The notes under the pieces were generated by a model. The model made no database searches. It was not told the DNA's origin and saw only the letters and a list, made by a program, of their open reading frames with translations. Shown piece after piece: positions 47,910 through 58,216 of a stretch of DNA of 64,000 nt. The DNA is from Bacteroidales bacterium (GTDB taxonomy: Bacteria > Bacteroidota > Bacteroidia > Bacteroidales > UBA932). A program made the translations under genes and the position numbers. Position 1 is the first letter of the stretch; each line of letters opens with the position of its first letter. The stretch is taken from contig JAFRUH010000031.1 of assembly GCA_017438975.1 (NCBI GenBank), positions 45,326 through 109,325 on the forward strand, written 5' to 3'.

Positions 47910-49379
47910 ATGAAAAAAGGTTTCTTTGTAGTGCTGTTTTCGGTCCTGCTCAGCGGACTGACGGCTTATGGCGTAGTAAAGGCCAGCAACAAAATCGAAG
48001 GCGCTCTCTCTTCCGTGACTGACGGGGAAAAGGCGCAGCAGGGGTTCAATACCGTGAAAACTGTCAATTTGGCAGAAACTGACTATCCGGACTTCACTTA
48101 TGCCGCCGAGGCGGCCGTCCAGGCAGTCGTCTATGTCGAAGTAACGGTCAAGATGCGCCAGCAGTATCAGCAGATCGATCCGTTCTTCCGTTTCTTCTTC
48201 GGAGACGAGTACGGATACGGCCAGCCCCAGTCCCGGGAACAGAAGGGCAGCGGTTCGGGCGTCATCATCCGTCCCGACGGCTACATCGTCACGAACAACC
48301 ATGTCGTCGAGAACGCGACTTCGATCAAGGTGACCCTGAATGACAACCACGAATACGATGCGACCGTCATCGGAACCGACCCTGCGACGGATGTGGCCAT
48401 CATCAAGGTCAATGCGGAAAACCTGCCGACGATTCCTTTCGGCGATTCCGACCAGCTCCGTCTCGGCGAGTGGGTCCTCGCCATCGGCAGCCCTCTTTCC
48501 TATAACCTGCGTTCGACCATCACCGCAGGCATCGTCAGCGCGAAAGGCCGCTCGATGCCGAATTCCACCGGTGAATTCAAGATCGAATCCTTCATCCAGA
48601 CCGATGCGGCCGTCAATCCCGGAAACTCCGGCGGCGCCCTCGTCAACAAGAAGGGAGAGCTCGTGGGAATCAATACCGCCATCATCTCCCAGACGGGTTC
48701 CTACAGCGGTTATTCCTTTGCGGTTCCTGTCAATATCGTCAGGAAAGTCGTCGAAGACCTGATCGATTTCGGCTCCGTCAAGCGCGCCGTCCTCGGCATC
48801 ACGATGCAGCCGGTCGATGACAAAATTGCCAAAGAAATGAAACTTTCTTCCACCAGCGGCGTAATTATTAACGAGGTTTCGAAAGGAAGCGCCGCAGAAG
48901 AGGCCGGCCTGAAGAAGGGCGACGTACTCATCGCCATCAACGGCGACCGTCTTACCGACGGGGCTTCCGTCCAGGAAAAAGTGAACAATTTCCGGCCCGG
49001 CGATATTGCCGAAATTACGTATATCCGTGACGGAAAGCAGAATACCGTTCCCGTGACCTTCCACGGAACGGCGACTGTGACCGGAGAAGTGAATGTTGAC
49101 GGAACGACCGTCTTCTATGGAGCCAACCTGAAGGCCGCCGATGCGGAGACCCTTCGAGCCTATGGCCTCAGGGGAGGTGTCAGCATCGTTTCCGTCGGTA
49201 GCGGGAAGATGGCGGAAGCCGGCGCCCGCAGCGGAATGATCATCACTTATGTCAACGACGAGCCTGTTTCGAAGCCTGAAGACGTGATTGCCATCGCGAA
49301 GAAGGCCAGAAGGGCTGTCTATATCCAGTGCCTGGATGAAAACGGAAAGTCCACCTTCTTCGGCTTCGGCAAGGAGTAG
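47910..49379 (+). CDS. Do/DegQ-family periplasmic serine protease with two PDZ domains
   Basis: 489 aa. A hydrophobic N-terminus (KKGFFVVLFSVLLSGLTAYGVV) exports or anchors it. The trypsin-like triad is His131 (TNNHVV), Asp161 (ATDVAI) and Ser240 (GNSGGAL). Two PDZ domains follow: GVIINEVSKGSAAEEAGLKKGDVLIAING and GVSIVSVGSGKMAEAGARSGMIITYVNDE. It handles misfolded envelope proteins. Transcribed alone, 21 bp before rpoD. Confidence 0.95.
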   Translation: MKKGFFVVLFSVLLSGLTAYGVVKASNKIEGALSSVTDGEKAQQGFNTVKTVNLAETDYPDFTYAAEAAVQAVVYVEVTVKMRQQYQQIDPFFRFFFGDEYGYGQPQSREQKGSGSGVIIRPDGYIVTNNHVVENATSIKVTLNDNHEYDATVIGTDPATDVAIIKVNAENLPTIPFGDSDQLRLGEWVLAIGSPLSYNLRSTITAGIVSAKGRSMPNSTGEFKIESFIQTDAAVNPGNSGGALVNKKGELVGINTAIISQTGSYSGYSFAVPVNIVRKVVEDLIDFGSVKRAVLGITMQPVDDKIAKEMKLSSTSGVIINEVSKGSAAEEAGLKKGDVLIAINGDRLTDGASVQEKVNNFRPGDIAEITYIRDGKQNTVPVTFHGTATVTGEVNVDGTTVFYGANLKAADAETLRAYGLRGGVSIVSVGSGKMAEAGARSGMIITYVNDEPVSKPEDVIAIAKKARRAVYIQCLDENGKSTFFGFGKE

Positions 49380-49400
49380 GAACTAACCGTTTGCTATACA

Positions 49401-50261
49401 ATGAGACAATTAAAGATTACAAAGTCGATCACCAACCGTGAGAGCGCATCCCTGGACAAATACCTCCAGGAGATCGGAAGGGAAGAGTTGGTGACCCCGG
49501 AAGAGGAAGTTGAGCTTGCGCAGCGTATCCGGAAAGGAGACCAGGAAGCACTCGAGAAACTGACCCGTGCGAATCTCCGGTTCGTGGTGTCCGTCGCCAA
49601 GCAGTATCAGAATCAGGGCCTTTCCCTGCCGGATCTGATCAATGAGGGGAACCTCGGTCTGATCAAGGCGGCCGAAAAGTTTGACGAGACCCGCGGATTC
49701 AAGTTCATATCTTACGCGGTATGGTGGATCCGGCAGTCGATCCTGCAGGCCCTCGCCGAGCAGTCCCGGATCGTCCGTCTTCCTCTCAACCAGGTCGGTT
49801 CTTTGAATAAAATCAATAAGGCGCTGTCCAAGTTCGAGCAGGAGTTCGAGCGTCAGCCGTCGAACGAGGAACTCTCGGAAATGATCGATGTCCCGAAGGA
49901 CAAGATCTCCGATACCCTCCGTGTATCCGGACGTCACGTGTCCGTCGATGCACCGTTCGTCGAAGGGGAGGACAATTCCCTCCTGGATGTCCTTCCGAAT
50001 GACGATTCCCCGAGCGCGGACCGCGGACTGGTCAACGAATCGCTGAATACCGAGATCGAACGGGCCCTTTCGACCCTGACCGACCGGGAGCGCGAGATCA
50101 TCAAGTCCTTCTTCGGCATCGGATGCCAGGAGATGACCCTCGAGGAGATCGGCGAGCGTTTCGGGCTGACCCGCGAACGGGTGAGACAGATCAAGGAGAA
50201 AGCGATCCGGAGGCTCAAGAGCCCCAACCGGAGCCGTCTCCTCAAGGATTACCTGGGCTAA
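49401..50261 (+). CDS. rpoD: Primary RNA polymerase sigma factor (sigma-70)
   Basis: 286 aa, the short Bacteroidota type lacking region 1.1. Regions: 1.2 ([33 protein letters not shown]), 2 ([56 protein letters not shown]), 3 and 4 ([36 protein letters not shown]). It recognises the unusual TTTG/TAnnTTTG promoters that recur across this window. Followed 14 bp later by argS. Confidence 0.96.
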   Translation: MRQLKITKSITNRESASLDKYLQEIGREELVTPEEEVELAQRIRKGDQEALEKLTRANLRFVVSVAKQYQNQGLSLPDLINEGNLGLIKAAEKFDETRGFKFISYAVWWIRQSILQALAEQSRIVRLPLNQVGSLNKINKALSKFEQEFERQPSNEELSEMIDVPKDKISDTLRVSGRHVSVDAPFVEGEDNSLLDVLPNDDSPSADRGLVNESLNTEIERALSTLTDREREIIKSFFGIGCQEMTLEEIGERFGLTRERVRQIKEKAIRRLKSPNRSRLLKDYLG

Positions 50262-50275
50262 TCGGTTTTCTCAAG

Positions 50276-52066
50276 ATGACACCTGAAATCTTTATTCAAA
50301 ACAAGGCCGCCCTGGCGGTCAAGGCCCGCTACGGGGCGGAAGTCGAAACCGCAACCCTGCAGGTGGCCGTCACAAGGAAAGAATTCGAGGGGGACTACAC
50401 GCTTGTAGTCTTCCCTCTTCTTCGTTTGTCCCGTACCACTCCGGAGAATACCGGCAACGCCCTCGGCGAGTGGCTGGTCGCAAACGTGCCGGAGATTGCA
50501 TCGTTCAATTCCGTCAAGGGATTCCTGAATCTTTCGTTCTCGTCGGTTTATTGGGATGAGATGTTCCAGTCCATCGCCTCGGATCCCGCTTTCGGGCAGC
50601 TTCCGCCGACCGGGCGGAGGATCATGGTCGAGTTCTCCTCCCCGAATACCAACAAACCGCTCCATCTGGGCCATATCCGGAACAATCTCCTCGGGGACAG
50701 CGTCTCCCGCCTGCTCAAGGCCTGCGGAAACGAGGTCATCAAGGCGACCCTCGTCAACGACCGCGGGGTCCATATCTGCAAGTCCATGCTGGCCTGGCAG
50801 AAGGCCTTCAACGGCCGGACGCCGGCTTCTACCGGCATCAAGGGGGATCATCTCGTCGGGGACTGCTACGTCGCTTTCAACGATATCTACCAGAAGGAAG
50901 TCGCTTCTCTGGTGGCTGGAGGAATGGACGCGGAAGAGGCCAAGAAAAAGGCTCCTTCCCTCACGGAGGCCCACGAGATGCTGGTCAAATGGGAACAGGG
51001 CGACCCGGAGGTCCGGGAACTCTGGAAGACCATGAACGGCTGGGTCCTGGACGGGTTCGCCGAAACGTACAAGGCGCTCGGAATCTCCTTCGACAAGGTC
51101 GACTTCGAGTCGGACACCTACCTGCTCGGCAAGGAACTGGTCCAGAAGGGACTCCAGTCGGGCGTCTTTGAAAAGGAAGCCGACGGCTCGGTCTGGTGCG
51201 ACCTGACCGCGGACGGACTGGACCGCAAGCTGGTGCTCCGCGGGGACGGAACGTCCGTCTATATCACGCAGGACCTCGGAACGGCCGAACGCCGCTTCTC
51301 CCAGTATAACCTCGATTCGCACGTCTATGTCGTCGGGAATGAGCAAGATTACCATTTCCAGGTTCTCAAGCTGATTCTCGGGAAGCTCGGTTTCGCTTGG
51401 GCTGACCAGATCTTCCATCTTTCCTACGGGATGGTGGAACTGCCGGAAGGCAAGATGAAGTCCCGGGAGGGAACCGTCGTGGACGCCGACGACTTGATCC
51501 AGAAGATGTACGAAGAGGCGAAGCGGACTTCCGAGGAGAACGGAAAACTCGCCGATCTCGGCGAGGAAGAAAAGGACCAGCTCTACCGTATGATCGGTCT
51601 CGGGGCCTTGAAGTACTTCATCATCAAGGTCGATCCGAAGAAGACGATGCTCTTCAACCCGAAGGAATCGATTGATTTCAACGGGAATACGGGCCCCTTC
51701 ATCCAGTATACCCACGCCCGGATCCGCTCCATTCTCCGGAAAGCCGCGGCGCAGGGGATCGAAACAGGCCCTTCGGACATCACGACGGATCTTGTCCCTT
51801 CCGCCAAGGAAGTCCGGCTGATCAAGCTCCTTAATCTCTTCCCCTCGAAGGTCGCGGAGGCGGGCGCCGCCCTCAGTCCGGCCCTCGTCGCCAACTACGC
51901 CTTCGATCTCGCAAAGGAATTCAACCAGTATTATCATGATACTCCGGTCCTCCGGGAACCGGATCCTGCGGTTCTCAAGTTCCGCCTCGTCCTGATCGGG
52001 ACCCTGGCGGATATCCTTGTCCGTGCCATGGGCATTCTCGGCATCGAACTTCCCGAGCGGATGTAA
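50276..52066 (+). CDS. argS: Arginine--tRNA ligase
   Basis: 596 aa class I aminoacyl-tRNA synthetase from the ATG at 50276; an upstream in-frame ATG lies inside rpoD and is rejected. The HIGH-type motif is HLGHIRNN within SSPNTNKPLHLGHIRNNLLGD, and the KMSKS-type loop is KMKSREGTVV. The C-terminal anticodon-binding helical domain starts near QYTHARIRSILRKA. It lies between rpoD and the ygiQ-type gene on the same strand with tiny gaps. Confidence 0.97.
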   Translation: MTPEIFIQNKAALAVKARYGAEVETATLQVAVTRKEFEGDYTLVVFPLLRLSRTTPENTGNALGEWLVANVPEIASFNSVKGFLNLSFSSVYWDEMFQSIASDPAFGQLPPTGRRIMVEFSSPNTNKPLHLGHIRNNLLGDSVSRLLKACGNEVIKATLVNDRGVHICKSMLAWQKAFNGRTPASTGIKGDHLVGDCYVAFNDIYQKEVASLVAGGMDAEEAKKKAPSLTEAHEMLVKWEQGDPEVRELWKTMNGWVLDGFAETYKALGISFDKVDFESDTYLLGKELVQKGLQSGVFEKEADGSVWCDLTADGLDRKLVLRGDGTSVYITQDLGTAERRFSQYNLDSHVYVVGNEQDYHFQVLKLILGKLGFAWADQIFHLSYGMVELPEGKMKSREGTVVDADDLIQKMYEEAKRTSEENGKLADLGEEEKDQLYRMIGLGALKYFIIKVDPKKTMLFNPKESIDFNGNTGPFIQYTHARIRSILRKAAAQGIETGPSDITTDLVPSAKEVRLIKLLNLFPSKVAEAGAALSPALVANYAFDLAKEFNQYYHDTPVLREPDPAVLKFRLVLIGTLADILVRAMGILGIELPERM

Positions 52067-52069
52067 CCG

Positions 52070-53881
52070 ATGACCCGGGAATCGGCATATATGATCCCGA
52101 CCTCGGCGAAGGAGGTCCAGGCCCTCGGGTGGGACTATATCGATGTCATCATCCTGACGGGAGACGCCTTCGTCGACCACCCGTCCTTCGGGACGGCCGT
52201 TATCGCGCGATGGCTCCAGAAATGGGGCTATCGCGTTGCCGTCGTACCCCAGCCGAACTGGCGGGACGATCTCCGGGATTTCCGAAAACTGGGCGCTCCG
52301 AGACTCTATTTCGGGGTCAATTCCGGGGCCATGGATTCCATGGTGAACCATTATACGGCATCGAAGCGGCTGCGGCACGACGACGCCTATACCCCGGAGG
52401 GGAAAGCCGGCGCCCGGCCGGATTATGCCGTCACGGTCTATACCGGTATCCTGAAGCAGCTTTATCCGGAGGTCCCGGTCATCATCGGGGGAATCGAGGC
52501 ATCGCTCCGCCGGCTGACGCATTACGACTATTGGAAGGACTGCCTGCTGCCCTCCATCGCCTATTCTTCCAGGGCGGATTATCTTTGCTACGGAATGGGT
52601 GAGAGGCCGATGCTGGAGCTGACGCGCGGCATCGAGCACGGATGGTCCCGCCACCGCATGCAGCAGATCCCCCAGATCGCCTTTTTCGTCAAAGGGAAGC
52701 CGAAGAGCCTCCCGGAAGAGGCCCCCTCTTCAGGAAGGCTGATCCTGCATTCTTTCGAGGAATGCCAGAGGGACAAGGTGAAATTCGCGGAGAACTTCCA
52801 CTGGATCGAAACCCACGCCAACATGCTGCACCCCGACACGATCATCGAACCCGTCGGGGACGGCTATGTCCAGGTCAATCCTCCCTTCCCGCCGGCAACC
52901 GAACCAGAAATGGACTCCTTCTGGGACCTCCCCTTCACGAAACTCCCGCATCCCCGCTATAAAGGGAAACGCATCCCCGCGTATGACATGATCAAGTATT
53001 CGGTCAATACCCACCGGGGCTGCTTCGGCGGCTGCAATTTCTGCACGATCGCCGCCCATCAGGGCAAATTCATCCAAAACCGCAGCGAGGCCTCGATCCT
53101 GAAGGAAGTCAAGACCCTCAACGACCTGCCCGGATTCGCCGGGAACATATCCGATGTGGGTGCGCCGACGGCGAACATGTACGGGATGCACGGGAAAGAC
53201 CTCTCCCTCTGCGAAAAGTGCCGGAGAAGGTCCTGCCTGTTTCCGGCACCCTGTCCGAACCTGGACCGGAGCCACGCCCGGCTGCTCAGCCTTTACCACA
53301 GGATCGATGCGACGAAGGGTATCCGCCATTCCTATATCGGCAGCGGCATCCGGTACGATCTTTTCCTTTCCGAGAAAGGCTTCGTCGACGAGACTTCGCA
53401 GCCGTACCTGAAAGAACTTGTCCTGGACCATACCTCCGGCCGTCTGAAAGTCGCACCGGAGCATACGGAGGACCACGTGCTCCAGAAGATGGCGAAGCCT
53501 TCCTTCCGGCTTTTCGAGAGGCTCAGGACCGAATTCGACCGGATCAACCGCGAAGCGGGGACCCACGTCGGGCTTGTCCCGTATTTCATCTCCAGCCATC
53601 CCGGATGCACTATGAAGGACATGCAGGCGCTCTCGTCCCATCCGGCCCTGAGGGGAATCTGGATGGACCAGGTCCAGGATTTCACGCCTACTCCGATGAC
53701 GACTTCCTCCGTCATGTTCTACAGCGGAATCGATCCGCGGGACATGAAACCGGTGTTTACGGAGCACGATATGGAGCGGAAACGGCAGCAGAAATCATTT
53801 TTCTTCAAAAATTCATCAAAGAATGTGATGAATTCAAAAAAATCCATTAATATTGCACCGCGAAGCAGAAAGAAAAAATAA
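52070..53881 (+). CDS. YgiQ-family radical SAM protein
   Basis: 603 aa. The N-terminal YgiQ part (EVQALGWDYIDVIILTGDAFVDHPSFG) is followed by the radical-SAM cluster motif C318-x3-C322-x2-C325 (RGCFGGCNFC) and a later SxxDVGAPTANMYGMHG segment with further cysteines (LCEKCRRRSCLFPAPC). It is the UPF0313 family; its reaction is unknown. It starts 3 bp after argS and its basic, Lys/Ser/Arg-rich C-terminus ends 12 bp before the next gene. Confidence 0.92.
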   Translation: MTRESAYMIPTSAKEVQALGWDYIDVIILTGDAFVDHPSFGTAVIARWLQKWGYRVAVVPQPNWRDDLRDFRKLGAPRLYFGVNSGAMDSMVNHYTASKRLRHDDAYTPEGKAGARPDYAVTVYTGILKQLYPEVPVIIGGIEASLRRLTHYDYWKDCLLPSIAYSSRADYLCYGMGERPMLELTRGIEHGWSRHRMQQIPQIAFFVKGKPKSLPEEAPSSGRLILHSFEECQRDKVKFAENFHWIETHANMLHPDTIIEPVGDGYVQVNPPFPPATEPEMDSFWDLPFTKLPHPRYKGKRIPAYDMIKYSVNTHRGCFGGCNFCTIAAHQGKFIQNRSEASILKEVKTLNDLPGFAGNISDVGAPTANMYGMHGKDLSLCEKCRRRSCLFPAPCPNLDRSHARLLSLYHRIDATKGIRHSYIGSGIRYDLFLSEKGFVDETSQPYLKELVLDHTSGRLKVAPEHTEDHVLQKMAKPSFRLFERLRTEFDRINREAGTHVGLVPYFISSHPGCTMKDMQALSSHPALRGIWMDQVQDFTPTPMTTSSVMFYSGIDPRDMKPVFTEHDMERKRQQKSFFFKNSSKNVMNSKKSINIAPRSRKKK

Positions 53882-53893
53882 ACCGCACCGACT

Positions 53894-54265
53894 ATGGTAA
53901 CAGACAACAAGAAAAGACACGTGGTAAGCTACGAAAAGATGTCAGAAGAATTGGCCGAGGCTTTCGCCGCAAAGTATCCGAAGGGTTTTTCCGATTATCT
54001 TGCCGACCTTGTGAAGTATCCCAAGCCGGACGGAACCAGTTTCTATGCGGTGACCGTCGAGATTCCTGACGCGATTTATCTGGTCAAGATCAACGTCAAG
54101 ACGGATGACATGGAAGATCTCGAACGCTGGCTCGAAGGAGAGGAAGATGCAGGAAACGAGGCGGTGGCCGGCAGCAGCGCCGAAGCATCCGATGCAGGCG
54201 GCGAGACCCTCCCCGACGACAACATCTCCCAGTATTCCGACCCTTCCGATGATTCCGGCGATTAG
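53894..54265 (+). CDS. Small conserved Bacteroidales protein of unknown function
   Basis: 123 aa, cytoplasmic. The N-terminal KKRHVVSYEKMSEELAEAFAAKYPKGFSDYLADLVKYPKPDGTSFYAVTVEIPDAIYLVKI region is recognisable from related genomes, where it is sometimes mislabelled DNA primase, although no primase motif is present. The C-terminal third is acidic, low complexity (Asp/Glu/Ser/Gly). It lies between the YgiQ protein and the ClC channel with gaps of about 10 bp. Confidence 0.7.
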   Translation: MVTDNKKRHVVSYEKMSEELAEAFAAKYPKGFSDYLADLVKYPKPDGTSFYAVTVEIPDAIYLVKINVKTDDMEDLERWLEGEEDAGNEAVAGSSAEASDAGGETLPDDNISQYSDPSDDSGD

Positions 54266-54274
54266 TCCAGGGCC

Positions 54275-56050
54275 ATGCCGAACAATGTAATAGAGAAATA
54301 CCTTTGGGCCCCTCTGCGGGCCCTTTTGCATAAACTGCCGGAACGGAATATCCTTCTGGTCCTTTCCCTGGTGGTCGGGCTTTGCTGCGGGGCGGCTGCC
54401 GTTCTGCTGAAACTTGCGATCCATTCCCTCCAGACCCTTCTTTCCGGGACCGGGCTCCGGTACGCGTACCTTGTCTGGCCCGGCGTCGGCATGCTGCTCT
54501 CTTTCCTCCTCCTGAAATTCGTCGTGAAGAAGGATATTGGGCACGGCGTCACGAAAGTGCTCGTCGCGGTTTCCCGGAACGAGTCCCGGATCGACCGTCA
54601 CAACATGTGGTCTTCCCTGGTGACGAGCGCCCTGACGATCGGTTTCGGCGGTTCGGTCGGTGCGGAGGCGCCGATCGTGTATACCGGAGCGGCTATCGGA
54701 TCCAATCTCGGAAGGTACATGGGCCTCTCCTACCGGAGCATGACCATCCTTCTCGGCTGCGGGGCGGCGGGTGCCGTAGCAGGCATCTTCAACGCACCGC
54801 TGGCCGGGGTCCTTTTTACCCTGGAAATCCTCCTTTTCAATATTTCCATGTCGTCGATCCTTCCGTTGCTCATTTCGACCGTGTCGGCGACGATGGTTTC
54901 GTATATCAGTCTCGGGCAGACGACGCAGTTCGCTGTCTCGACCGTTCCTTTCTCGATCGGTAACATCCCCCTGTATATCGTGCTCGGCGTTTTCTGCGGA
55001 TTCTGCTCTCTGTATTTCCTGCGGATGACGCTCCGTCTCGAAGACGGGCTTGGAAAACTGGGGAATCCCTGGCTCCGCTGGGCCCTCTGCGCATCCCTTC
55101 TCGGTCTGCTGGTTTTCCTGTTCCCTCCGCTTTTCGGAGAGGGCTACGATGCCGTCGGGGCGCTCCTGCGCGGTGACGTGGCCTCCGTGGACACAGGTTC
55201 CGCCCTGTCTCCGCTGATGGACCGGAAATGGTCCGTGCCCATTTTCTTTGCCCTGATCCTTCTCCTGAAGGTTTTTGCGATGACCTTCACCAATGCGGGC
55301 GGGGGAGTGGGCGGTACGTTCGGTCCGACGCTTTTCGCCGGGGCCATTGCGGGCTTCGTCGTCGCTTCGACGGTCAACCTGATCCGTCCCGGGGCCGTTC
55401 CTGTAGCGAATTTCGTTCTGGTCGGGATGGCGGGTCTGATGGCGGGCGTCATGCAGGCCCCGATGACGGCAATCTTCCTGATTGCCGAAATTTCCGGCGG
55501 TTACCAGCTGTTCGTACCCCTGATCCTGACATCGGCGGTTTCCTATGGTACCATCCGCATCTTCGAGAAATACTCGATCTACACCAAGCGGATCGCCAAG
55601 ACGGGGGACTTGCTGACCCATGATTCGGACCAGGCCGTACTGACCCTTCTCAAATCGGACTCCCTGGTGGAGACGGATTTCCTGCCGGTCAGCATCGATG
55701 CGACCCTCGGGGAACTGGTGGACGCCGTTTCCTCTTCGCATCGGAACATTTTCCCTGTCCTGGACGCCAGGGGGCGGTTCCAGGGATTCGTTTCGCTGGA
55801 GGATATCCGCAAGGATATGTTCATCCCCGAACTGTACGGGAAGAACCATGTCTATAATTACGTCCGCTCCGCGCCGGAATATGTTTTCGAAGGAGAGACG
55901 ATGGAAAGCGTGATGCGGAAGTTCGAGAAGACCGGGGCATGGAACCTGCCGGTCGTGACCGCCGAGGACCGCCGTTATCTCGGTTTCCTGTCCAAGTCCA
56001 AGATATTCAACGCATACCGGGAAGAACTCCGGGATTTCTCCCAAGAATAA
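54275..56050 (+). CDS. ClC-type chloride channel/exchanger with C-terminal CBS domains
   Basis: 591 aa. Ten or more hydrophobic segments contain the ClC selectivity motifs GGSVGAEAP (replacing the common GxExP form) and NAGGGVGGTFGPTLFAGA (GxFxP). After about residue 440 two CBS modules follow (VETDFLPVSIDATLGELVDAVSSSHRNIFPVLDARGRFQGFVSLEDIR and VFEGETMESVMRKFEKTGAWNLPVVTAEDRRYLGFLSKSKIF), likely nucleotide-sensing. It would move chloride across the inner membrane. Same-strand with tex, which starts 4 bp after its stop. Confidence 0.92.
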   Translation: MPNNVIEKYLWAPLRALLHKLPERNILLVLSLVVGLCCGAAAVLLKLAIHSLQTLLSGTGLRYAYLVWPGVGMLLSFLLLKFVVKKDIGHGVTKVLVAVSRNESRIDRHNMWSSLVTSALTIGFGGSVGAEAPIVYTGAAIGSNLGRYMGLSYRSMTILLGCGAAGAVAGIFNAPLAGVLFTLEILLFNISMSSILPLLISTVSATMVSYISLGQTTQFAVSTVPFSIGNIPLYIVLGVFCGFCSLYFLRMTLRLEDGLGKLGNPWLRWALCASLLGLLVFLFPPLFGEGYDAVGALLRGDVASVDTGSALSPLMDRKWSVPIFFALILLLKVFAMTFTNAGGGVGGTFGPTLFAGAIAGFVVASTVNLIRPGAVPVANFVLVGMAGLMAGVMQAPMTAIFLIAEISGGYQLFVPLILTSAVSYGTIRIFEKYSIYTKRIAKTGDLLTHDSDQAVLTLLKSDSLVETDFLPVSIDATLGELVDAVSSSHRNIFPVLDARGRFQGFVSLEDIRKDMFIPELYGKNHVYNYVRSAPEYVFEGETMESVMRKFEKTGAWNLPVVTAEDRRYLGFLSKSKIFNAYREELRDFSQE

Positions 56051-56054
56051 GGAT

Positions 56055-58196
56055 ATGAAAGAGATTTATACCCGCTTTATCGCCGAGACTCTCGGCGTCC
56101 AGAAATGGCAGGTTGAGAATTGCGCCGAACTGATCGCCGACGGCTGCACGGTCCCGTTCATCAGCCGTTACCGCAAGGAACGGACGGGAGGTCTGGACGA
56201 TATCGCCGTCGCGGAGATCAAGCACTGGGCCGATGTCTTCGCCGATATGGAGAAACGGAAGGCGACAATCCTCTCGACCATCGAAGAGGCCGGCAAACTG
56301 ACTGCGGAACTCCGCCGGAAGATCGAAGATTCCGTCCGTTCAGATGAGATAGAGGACCTTTACCTCCCGTTCCGTCCGAAGCGGAAGACCCGGGCGACTG
56401 AAGCGATCGCCAAGGGACTGGAACCCCTGGCCGATGCGATCTGGACCGGGAAAACGGCCCGTCCCGAGCAGGAAGCCCGGAAATATCTCGGAGAGAAGGT
56501 CCCTACCGTGGAAGAGGCACTCGCCGGAGCCAGGGACATCATCGCGGAAAGGTTGAGCGAGACGGCATCGGTCCGGGAAGGACTGCGGTCCATCTTCCGT
56601 ACCCGGAGGGTCGTTTCGAAGGTGACCCGTGCGGCAAAGGACAATCCCGAGGCGGCCAAATACAAGAGCTATTTCCAGTTCACGATGCCCCTCGAGAAGA
56701 TTCCTTCCCATAATCTGCTCGCTATGCTGCGGGCCGAGAACGAGGGTTTCCTGAAAGTCTCCATCGACGCGGATCCCGAGCGGTGCGGGAAAAAGATGTA
56801 CTATGAATATGCCCAATTGGGCGGTTATCCCCCCGAAGGAGCGGCCCGGGAGGTACGGGAGGCGGTCGAGGATGCGTACAAGCGCCTTCTCGAGCCGTCC
56901 ATCACAGGGGAGATCCTCCGTGAAGCCAAGCGGAAAGCGGACATCGAGTCCGTCCGGGTCTTCGGAGAAAATCTGCGGCAGTTGCTCCTCGCCGCGCCGG
57001 TGGGGCAGAAAAGGGTGATGGCGATCGATCCCGGCTACCGGACCGGCTGCAAGGTTGTCTGCCTGGATGAGCAGGGGAATCTCCTGCATTTCGAGACTAT
57101 CTATCCGCATCCCCCTCAGGCCCGTAAAATCCAGTCCGTGATGACGGTTTCCCGTCTGGCAGAAGAATACGGGACCGAGGTGATCGCCATCGGGAACGGT
57201 ACGGCGGGAAGGGATACGGAGGAATTCATCCGGCGGGTCGGCCTTCCGGAAGAGATCCGCATATTCTCCGTCAGTGAAGACGGAGCCTCGATCTATTCGG
57301 CCTCGGATATCGGGCGGGAAGAATTTCCGGATCAGGATGTTACCGTCAGGGGCGCAGTTTCGATCGGGCGCCGGCTGATGGACCCCCTGGCGGAACTGGT
57401 CAAGATCGATCCCAAGTCGCTCGGCGTCGGCCAGTACCAGCATGACGTGGACCAAAACCTGCTGCGGGAAAAACTGGACGATACCGTCGAAAGCTGCGTG
57501 AACAGCGTCGGCGTGAACCTCAACACCGCCAGTCCCTATCTGTTGCAGTATGTTTCGGGCATCGGTCCTTCCCTCGCCGCCAATATCATCTCATACCGGC
57601 GCGAGCACGGCCGGTTCGAATCCCGGGAAGAGCTTCGGAAGGTGCCCCGCCTCGGGGACAAGGCATTCCAGCAGTGCGCCGGTTTCCTCCGGATCCGTGA
57701 CGGCCGGAATCCGCTCGACAATTCCGCGGTCCATCCCGAAGCGTACCATATCGTCGACCGCATGGCGGCCGATCTGGGCGTTCCGACGGATACGCTGGTC
57801 GGGAATGAGAGCCTCTGCGCGGGTATTCCCGCTGAAAAGTATGTGGAGAAGGAGTTCGGCCTGCCGACGGTCCACGATATCCTGAAGGAGCTCGCCAAGC
57901 CCGGGCTCGACCCCCGGGAAGCGGCCCGGGAGTTCCGGTTCGCGGATGACATCCACGACATCGGAGACCTGAAGGTCGGGATGGAACTGCCCGGCATCGT
58001 GACGAATATCACGAATTTCGGGGCCTTCGTCGACATCGGACTCCATGAGAACGGACTGATTCACGTCTCTCAGATGGGACGGAAGGGACCAGTCGATCCG
58101 TCAAAGGTCCTGAAACTGCACCAGCAGGTGCAGGTGACGGTTGTTTCGGTCGATCCGGACCGCAACCGCATCGGTCTACGGCTGATCAATCGCTGA
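56055..58196 (+). CDS. tex: Tex-family RNA-binding transcription accessory protein
   Basis: 713 aa. Order: N-terminal helical Tex domain (FISRYRKERTGGLDDIAVAEIKHW), YqgF/RNase H-like fold (KRVMAIDPGYRTGCKVVCLDEQG), helix-hairpin-helix (YVSGIGPSLAANIISYRREHGRFESREELRKVPRLG), and a C-terminal S1 domain (VGMELPGIVTNITNFGAFVDIGLHENGLIHVSQM). It is the usual architecture of Tex/YhgF, which acts on RNA and transcription; details in Bacteroidota are not known. The order and spacing suggest cotranscription with the ClC gene. Confidence 0.96.
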   Translation: MKEIYTRFIAETLGVQKWQVENCAELIADGCTVPFISRYRKERTGGLDDIAVAEIKHWADVFADMEKRKATILSTIEEAGKLTAELRRKIEDSVRSDEIEDLYLPFRPKRKTRATEAIAKGLEPLADAIWTGKTARPEQEARKYLGEKVPTVEEALAGARDIIAERLSETASVREGLRSIFRTRRVVSKVTRAAKDNPEAAKYKSYFQFTMPLEKIPSHNLLAMLRAENEGFLKVSIDADPERCGKKMYYEYAQLGGYPPEGAAREVREAVEDAYKRLLEPSITGEILREAKRKADIESVRVFGENLRQLLLAAPVGQKRVMAIDPGYRTGCKVVCLDEQGNLLHFETIYPHPPQARKIQSVMTVSRLAEEYGTEVIAIGNGTAGRDTEEFIRRVGLPEEIRIFSVSEDGASIYSASDIGREEFPDQDVTVRGAVSIGRRLMDPLAELVKIDPKSLGVGQYQHDVDQNLLREKLDDTVESCVNSVGVNLNTASPYLLQYVSGIGPSLAANIISYRREHGRFESREELRKVPRLGDKAFQQCAGFLRIRDGRNPLDNSAVHPEAYHIVDRMAADLGVPTDTLVGNESLCAGIPAEKYVEKEFGLPTVHDILKELAKPGLDPREAAREFRFADDIHDIGDLKVGMELPGIVTNITNFGAFVDIGLHENGLIHVSQMGRKGPVDPSKVLKLHQQVQVTVVSVDPDRNRIGLRLINR

Positions 58197-58216
58197 CAAA
58201 TCTTTCTCCGTAAGAC

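Noticed and set aside
50123-50275. Extended start of argS within rpoD
   Set aside because: The extension is low-complexity and overlaps rpoD; the ATG at 50276 has a normal ArgS N-terminus.
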